From contig CAAGLS010000248.1 in NCBI GenBank assembly GCA_900770845.1, positions 1 to 18,140 on the forward strand: a stretch of DNA of 18,140 bases, given 5' to 3'. The notes under the pieces are model-generated. The model worked only from the letters and a program-made list of their open reading frames with translations, was not told where the DNA came from and did not search any database. Below are positions 14,140 through 18,140 of the stretch, in pieces (the stretch's first letter is position 1; each line of letters opens with the position of its first letter). Position numbers and translations under genes: made by a program. This DNA comes from an uncultured Prevotella sp. (GTDB lineage: Bacteria > Bacteroidota > Bacteroidia > Bacteroidales > Bacteroidaceae).

Positions 14140-16149
14140 ATGAGTAACAGTCAGTACGATTTACAAAAGGACGAACGGTATCTGCAATTGCTCTCGCAGT
14201 CGTTCCCGACTATTGCCGACGCCAGTACTGAAATCATCAACCTCAGTGCCATCCTCAACCTGCCAAAAGGCACGGAACATTTCTTGGCCGACATTCACGG
14301 CGAATACGAGGCTTTCCAGCACGTGCTGAAAAACGCCTCGGGCAACATCAAGCGCAAGGTGCATGACCTCTTTGGCGACACCCTCAGGGCCAATGAGGAG
14401 CGCGAACTCTGCACCCTCATCTACTATCCCGAGCAGAAGCTGGAATTGGTGAAGCAGCAGGAGAACGACATCAAGGACTGGTACCACATCACCATCCACC
14501 ACTTGGTGGACGTGTGCCGCGACGTGTCGAGCAAATACACCCGCTCGAAGGTGCGCAAGTCGCTCCCCATCGATTTCTCCTACATCATCCAGGAGCTCCT
14601 CCACGAGCATTCGGAAGACAAGGACAAGGCCGACTACGTGAGTGCCATCATCAAGACCATCATATCCACCGGCCGCGCCGACGACTTCATCATCGCCCTG
14701 TGCAGCGTGATACAGCGGCTCAGCATAGACCAGCTCCACATCCTCGGCGACGTATACGACCGCGGGCCGGGCGCACACATCGTGATGGACACGCTCAAGA
14801 GCTACCACACTTGGGACATCACCTGGGGCAACCACGACATCCTGTGGATGGGAGCGGCGGCCGGCAACGACGCCTGCATGTGCAACGTGATTCGCATAGC
14901 CCTGCGCTATGCCAACATGGAGACGTTGGAGGACGGCTACGGCATCAACTTCATCCAGCTGGCCACGTTCGCCATGGACACCTACGGCGACGACCCCTGC
15001 GTGGAGTTCATGCCCAAGATAACCAAGGAAGACCCCCTCGACGAGAAGAACAAGCTGCTCTTGGCCCGTATGCACAAGGCCATCAGTGTGATACAGTGGA
15101 AGCTTGAGGCCGCCATGATAACCCGACACCCAGGATGGCACATGGACAACCGCAAGCTGCTCGACGCCATCGACTACCAGAGGGGCACGGTGAAGGTGGA
15201 TGAGGTGGAGTATAAACTCACCTCCTGCCACTTCCCCACCATCGACCCGAAGAATCCCAACGAGCTCACGCCCGAGGAGAAGAGCTTGGTGGAGCGGCTG
15301 CACCACAGCTTCGCCATGAGCGAGAAGTTCCACGAACACATCCAGCTGATGCTGCGCCACGGGTGCATGTACCGCGTGGTGAACCAAAACCTGCTCTACC
15401 ACGCCTCCATCCCCCTCAATGCCGACGGGTCGCTGCGCACGGTGGAAATCTATCCCGGCATGGCCTACAAAGGCCAGGAGCTGCTATATAATATAGGTAT
15501 GATGGTGCGCACGGCATTCCAAACGGGCAGCGAGGAGAACGAGAAGTTCCACCAATACGCCATCGACTATTTCCTCTATCTCTGGTGCGGCCCCGACAGT
15601 CCGCTGTTCGACAAGGCCAAGATGGCCACCTTCGAACGCTACTTCCTTAAGGAAAAGGAGACCCACAAGGAGAAGAAGGGCTACTACTTCTCGCTGCGCG
15701 AGAAAGAAGAGACTGCCGAGAAGATCATGGACGAGTTTGGAGTGACGGGACCCAACCGCCACATCATCAACGGCCACGTCCCCGTGCATGTGGTGAGCGG
15801 CGAGAATCCCATCAAGGCCAATGGAAAGCTGATGGTGATCGACGGCGGATTCTCGCAGGCCTACCACAAGGAGACGGGCATTGCGGGCTACACGCTGGTC
15901 TACCACTCGCGGGGCTTCCAGCTGGTGCAGCACGAGCCTTTCACGTCGGCTGAGGATGCCATCAACAGGGGAACGGACATCAAGAGTACGACGCAGATTG
16001 TGGAAATGAACCAGCACCGGCTGCGCGTGGCCGACACCGACAAGGGCAAGGAACTGAAAATGCAGATTGACGCCTTGGAGGAACTCCTCTATGCCTACCG
16101 CCACGGCTTCATATCGGAAAAGGAACGCAAGAATCCCCCCAAGGTATAA
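14140..16149 (+). CDS. fbp: Fructose-1,6-bisphosphatase, class III
   Basis: A 669-residue cytoplasmic enzyme that hydrolyses fructose 1,6-bisphosphate to fructose 6-phosphate, the committed step of gluconeogenesis. Class III enzymes belong to the metallophosphoesterase fold, and its motifs are clear: DIHG (51-54), GDVYDRG (203-209) and GNHDILWMG (230-238). A later NGHVPVHVV segment fits a C-terminal metal histidine region. Length is normal for the class (about 640-670). The ATG at 14140 gives the usual N-terminus leading to LSQSFPTIADASTEIINL. It is the only plus-strand protein gene in the window and is divergent from the DUF2723 operon. A strong hairpin ends it, so it is probably monocistronic. 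The two repeat arrays upstream may affect its expression. Confidence 0.97.
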   Translation: MSNSQYDLQKDERYLQLLSQSFPTIADASTEIINLSAILNLPKGTEHFLADIHGEYEAFQHVLKNASGNIKRKVHDLFGDTLRANEERELCTLIYYPEQKLELVKQQENDIKDWYHITIHHLVDVCRDVSSKYTRSKVRKSLPIDFSYIIQELLHEHSEDKDKADYVSAIIKTIISTGRADDFIIALCSVIQRLSIDQLHILGDVYDRGPGAHIVMDTLKSYHTWDITWGNHDILWMGAAAGNDACMCNVIRIALRYANMETLEDGYGINFIQLATFAMDTYGDDPCVEFMPKITKEDPLDEKNKLLLARMHKAISVIQWKLEAAMITRHPGWHMDNRKLLDAIDYQRGTVKVDEVEYKLTSCHFPTIDPKNPNELTPEEKSLVERLHHSFAMSEKFHEHIQLMLRHGCMYRVVNQNLLYHASIPLNADGSLRTVEIYPGMAYKGQELLYNIGMMVRTAFQTGSEENEKFHQYAIDYFLYLWCGPDSPLFDKAKMATFERYFLKEKETHKEKKGYYFSLREKEETAEKIMDEFGVTGPNRHIINGHVPVHVVSGENPIKANGKLMVIDGGFSQAYHKETGIAGYTLVYHSRGFQLVQHEPFTSAEDAINRGTDIKSTTQIVEMNQHRLRVADTDKGKELKMQIDALEELLYAYRHGFISEKERKNPPKV

Positions 16150-16196
16150 GGCCACATAGCCTATGGCAATCATTTAGAGAAGAGAACATGACTGTC

Positions 16197-16241
16197 AACC
16201 CGTGGAACGCAAGTGGGCATCGCCCCAGCGTTCCGCGGGTT
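16197..16241 (+). terminator. Terminator of fbp
   Basis: A 14-bp stem with one G-U pair, AACCCGTGGAACGC (16197-16210) with GCGTTCCGCGGGTT (16228-16241), encloses a smaller GGGC-ATC-GCCC hairpin. It begins 47 bp after the fbp stop and is followed by TTTGTTTG. This is a convincing intrinsic terminator. Confidence 0.8.
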
Positions 16242-16274
16242 TGTTTGTGGAGCACCATTTAGGCACAAATTGTC

Positions 16275-16313
16275 GTGTTCGCACACAATTCACTTGACTT
16301 GCGTCAAGAACAC
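16275..16313. other. Nested inverted repeats upstream of the small RNA promoter
   Basis: GTGTTC (16275-16280) pairs with GAACAC (16308-16313). Inside it, CTTGAC (16293-16298) pairs with GTCAAG (16303-16308) across a 4-nt loop, sharing one base with the outer arm. The site lies 56 bp before the -7 element at 16369. It could be a regulator binding site or the end of a transcript. Confidence 0.4.
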
Positions 16314-16368
16314 GCACCCATTCTGCGTTTTTTTGATGGAAAATGTTGGGGCGAAAGAAAATAGTTGC

Positions 16369-16376
16369 TATCTTTG
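16369..16376 (+). promoter_or_regulatory. Bacteroidota -7 promoter element for the candidate small RNA
   Basis: TATCTTTG matches TAnnTTTG exactly on the plus strand. A TTG at 16345-16347, 21 bp upstream, is at an acceptable spacing for the -33 element. The nearest downstream protein gene is convergent, so this promoter can only serve a transcript ending before about 16760. Confidence 0.65.
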
Positions 16377-16382
16377 CAGTGT

Positions 16383-16561
16383 CAAAAGAAATAAAGCCCA
16401 ACGGGGCTAACATAAATAAGAATAGGTTTTTAGTTCAATAGGTTTAAGGTTAATAGATTGTTTTTATATAGGTTTTTAGTTTTTGGTTATTAGGTTTTAA
16501 GATTTAGATTCAGGTATCACAACTCCCAAACTTTGTGAAAAGCTTGGGAGTTGGCTTTTTT
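16383..16561 (+). ncRNA. Candidate small non-coding RNA, about 180 nt
   Basis: The unit has a promoter at 16369-16376 and an intrinsic terminator at 16521-16561. The predicted RNA starts near 16383 and opens with a hairpin, AGCCC-AACG-GGGCT (16395-16408). A linker of about 100 nt follows that is almost free of C and contains four TAGGTTT motifs (at 16423, 16439, 16469 and 16491), two of them inside an identical 14-nt block. The 3' end is the terminator hairpin. The plus strand contains no ATG between 16383 and 16561 and many in-frame stops, so coding is unlikely. I do not recognise it as 6S, SRP, tmRNA or RNase P RNA. The single-stranded, U- and G-rich linker would suit antisense pairing or protein binding. 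The exact ends are inferred. Confidence 0.65.
16521..16561 (+). terminator. Intrinsic terminator of the candidate small RNA
   Basis: AACTCCCAA (16521-16529) pairs with TTGGGAGTT (16544-16552). After one A-C mismatch the stem continues as CTTT/AAAG, closed by a GTGA (GNRA-type) tetraloop. GGC and six T residues (16556-16561) follow. The form is textbook and oriented on the plus strand. Confidence 0.88.
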
Positions 16562-16562
16562 A

Positions 16563-16632
16563 TACCATGACCTTTTGTATTCTTCCTACAGTAACAATTG
16601 GTACAGCGAATATTTCCCGTGGGGTCATGGTA
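16563..16632. repeat. 10-bp inverted repeat with a 50-bp spacer
   Basis: TACCATGACC (16563-16572) and GGTCATGGTA (16623-16632) are exact reverse complements. A related 8-bp palindrome GTCATGAC follows at 16661-16668. No ORF lies between the arms. The site is in the convergent gap after the small RNA and before the 3' end of the acyltransferase gene. Confidence 0.5.
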
Positions 16633-16682
16633 AGTTCTTATGGAAAGGGGAAGGAAAATGGTCATGACGAAAATCGCTATCG

Positions 16683-16696
16683 CGCAAAATTGCGCT
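16683..16696 (-). terminator. Small GC hairpin downstream of the acyltransferase gene
   Basis: GCGCAA/TTGCGC arms (around 16683-16696) form a short hairpin 66 bp past the acyltransferase stop on the minus strand. It is small and lacks a T tract, so a terminator role is only a possibility. Confidence 0.25.
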
Positions 16697-16762
16697 TACG
16701 CGCATAAAATTATACGGCAGGCAGCTTCAAGTCAAGGCTTTCAAAACCGCTTGTGGGCTGAT

Positions 16763-17950
16763 TCACTTTGATTTTCTCGTCAATGAGGTGAGCCAGCGGC
16801 GTACGGGTATGTCGTAGAAATGCAGGGCCAGCCATGCCAAGGCAATGCTTCCAGCCACTGTGAGCGAGGCATAGCCCAAGCTCTGGCCTAAGGTGCAAGT
16901 GCCGGTGCGGATCAGGTAGGCATAAAAGAGATAGAACAGCGGATAGTGTACGATGTAGAGCGGATAAGAGAGGTCGCCCAAGAGACGGAAAATAGCGGTC
17001 TGGCGCTTGCCGGCTGTTTGGTCGGAAGCGCCGAGCCAAAGCAAGACGGGGAAAACGATGATGATGCAAACGGCCTCATACACTCCATTCCAACACACCG
17101 GCGACTTGCCGGGAATGTAAGGCACCATGAACGAAACCACCATGACGACCGTGGCCAACCAAAAGGCTCCCCTCACCCTGACGGGACGAAAGCGGCGGGA
17201 AAGGAGCATGCCAAGGGAATAGGGAAACAGCATCCTTGCCAAGCCGCCCCAGAAGTTGACACCGTCGAGCGTCCAGCCTACACCAAACATGCCCGCCCCA
17301 ACAAAGTCGCCTACGGTCATCCATACCAAGACCACACCCGTCAAAGCGGTGACAGCGGTCAGCATGCGCGTGGAGAGGCGATGGACGAGAAGGCCATAGA
17401 AGATGTTGCCTATGTATTCAAAGAACAGCGACCACGCCGGGCCATTGAGCGGGAACATCTCGCCATTGCCGCGCACCTCGTAGGGACAACCGGGCCAAGC
17501 AGGAATCATAAACAGGGCAGCCAAAAGGGCCAGCATGGCCATGGACACAGAGACACGGCTGCCATCCCAATGCGCGCAGCCTTGGAGAAGGAAACACACA
17601 AGGCCCACCACTGCGCCAAACACCACCATGGGATGAAGGCGGATGAGACGACGGCGGAAGAAGTCGCTCAACGTAAAGCCTCGCTGCCAACGGTCGTCGT
17701 AGGCGTAGCCAATGACAAAACCCGAGAGCAGGAAGAAGAAATCCACCGCAAGATAGCCATGATTGAGGTGGGCGATGATGCCGTCGCCAACGCCATTGAC
17801 GGAGCCGGCAAAGGCATAGCCCTCAAAGACATGGTGGAACACGACAAGCAGGGCCGCAACGCCGCGCAGCCCGTCGAGCAATTCGTAGTGGGGTTTGGTA
17901 TCAGCAAAGCCAAAGGCGGGAATCTTGCCGCATTGTGTGGTATGACGCAT
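16763..17950 (-). CDS. Acyltransferase-3 family membrane protein (OafA/YrhL-like)
   Basis: A 395-residue membrane acyltransferase with about ten hydrophobic segments. The family signature is at the N-terminus: YELLDGLRGVAALLVVFHH (22-40), with the likely catalytic histidine at the end of the first helix. VDFFFLLSGFVIGYAY (69-84) and the basic RRRLIRLHP (99-107) follow. Such proteins transfer acetyl or other acyl groups to exopolysaccharide, O-antigen or other envelope glycans across the cytoplasmic membrane. The ATG at 17950 puts the signature at the usual distance from the start. The gene stands alone and converges on the candidate small RNA. The right-hand palindromic repeat begins 16 bp upstream of the ATG, so any promoter lies in or beyond that repeat. 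I find no clear -7 element there. Confidence 0.9.
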   Translation of the reverse strand: MRHTTQCGKIPAFGFADTKPHYELLDGLRGVAALLVVFHHVFEGYAFAGSVNGVGDGIIAHLNHGYLAVDFFFLLSGFVIGYAYDDRWQRGFTLSDFFRRRLIRLHPMVVFGAVVGLVCFLLQGCAHWDGSRVSVSMAMLALLAALFMIPAWPGCPYEVRGNGEMFPLNGPAWSLFFEYIGNIFYGLLVHRLSTRMLTAVTALTGVVLVWMTVGDFVGAGMFGVGWTLDGVNFWGGLARMLFPYSLGMLLSRRFRPVRVRGAFWLATVVMVVSFMVPYIPGKSPVCWNGVYEAVCIIIVFPVLLWLGASDQTAGKRQTAIFRLLGDLSYPLYIVHYPLFYLFYAYLIRTGTCTLGQSLGYASLTVAGSIALAWLALHFYDIPVRRWLTSLTRKSK

Positions 17951-17966
17951 GACTGTCTTTATATAA

Positions 17967-18125
17967 TTAAGGCCGGTTCTAAAAATTAGGTTTAGAAACC
18001 AAGCCGATACGAATATATGTTGTTTCGGTCGTCTTCTGCATCTATCGGTCTCAAAACGTCAAGTTTCATCGGTCGTGTAGCCCGCTACACTCCCTCTTCA
18101 ACTTACGTTTTGAGTTCCGATAGCT
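17967..18125 (-). repeat. Right copy of the palindrome-bearing repeat, inverted
   Basis: This is the reverse complement of the left-end repeat. Its core, 18042-18123, is a better-preserved 82-bp palindrome than the left one. CTATCGG/CCGATAG, CTCAAAACGT/ACGTTTTGAG, AAGTT/AACTT and GTGTAGC/GCTACAC all pair in order, with an internal loop of about 9 nt on each strand and a central GG. The non-palindromic flank (17967-18041) is also shared, so the repeat unit is larger than the hairpin. It starts 16 bp from the acyltransferase start codon. The last 15 bases of the window lie outside it. Confidence 0.88.
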
Positions 18126-18140
18126 GGCAGAACCTTTTCG

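Noticed and set aside
1..18140. Circular element or composite transposon defined by the end repeats
   Set aside because: The end repeats are inverted rather than direct, so they do not indicate circular closure. No transposase, recombinase, replication or mobilisation gene lies between them, and the contents are mostly housekeeping genes.

Overview
The window looks like chromosomal DNA of a Bacteroidota bacterium, most likely from the Prevotellaceae. Three things point there. Four sites match the Bacteroidota -7 promoter element TAnnTTTG. Shine-Dalgarno sequences are essentially absent. The gene content is typical: a large DUF2723 membrane glycosyltransferase-like protein, a class III fructose-bisphosphatase, an S9 prolyl peptidase and a THUMP RNA methyltransferase with an arginine-rich tail. 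The family-level placement is inference. No IS transposase, integrase, tRNA, rRNA or CRISPR array was seen.

Layout, left to right. Positions 1-159 carry a repeat built around an 83-bp imperfect palindrome, and its inverted partner lies at 17967-18125, so the unique part is bracketed by the two copies. From 273 to 6981 a minus-strand cluster reads, in transcription order: RNA methyltransferase, secreted S9 peptidase, purD, a short membrane-protein remnant, a multi-pass membrane protein and a YqaA-type membrane protein. Its genes overlap or nearly touch, and it has its own promoter (7224-7231) and a leader of about 235 nt rich in possible stems. A terminator hairpin (7441-7479) separates it from a monocistronic sugar-nucleotidyltransferase-like gene (7505-8419, promoter 8491-8498). 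Next upstream is a three-gene minus-strand operon of DUF2723 protein, polysaccharide deacetylase and queG, driven from a promoter at 13591-13598.

A 595-bp divergent intergenic region (13545-14139) follows. It holds two unrelated tandem repeat arrays (3 x 29 bp and about 5 x 22 bp) and two 12-bp palindromes. The plus-strand fbp gene (14140-16149) ends in a strong hairpin. After it comes a well-formed non-coding transcription unit at about 16383-16561: promoter, 5' hairpin, C-poor linker with no ATG, and a textbook terminator with a GUGA tetraloop. The last gene is a convergent minus-strand acyltransferase-3 membrane protein (16763-17950), whose start lies only 16 bp from the right-hand repeat.

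The protein genes are mostly housekeeping (purine synthesis, gluconeogenesis, queuosine, rRNA methylation) and cell-envelope functions (O-glycosyl transfer, polysaccharide deacetylation and acylation, nucleotide-sugar synthesis, periplasmic peptide degradation). I found no clear novel protein system. The most unusual signals are non-coding: the inverted palindromic repeats at the two ends, the candidate small RNA, the methyltransferase leader and the repeat arrays before fbp.
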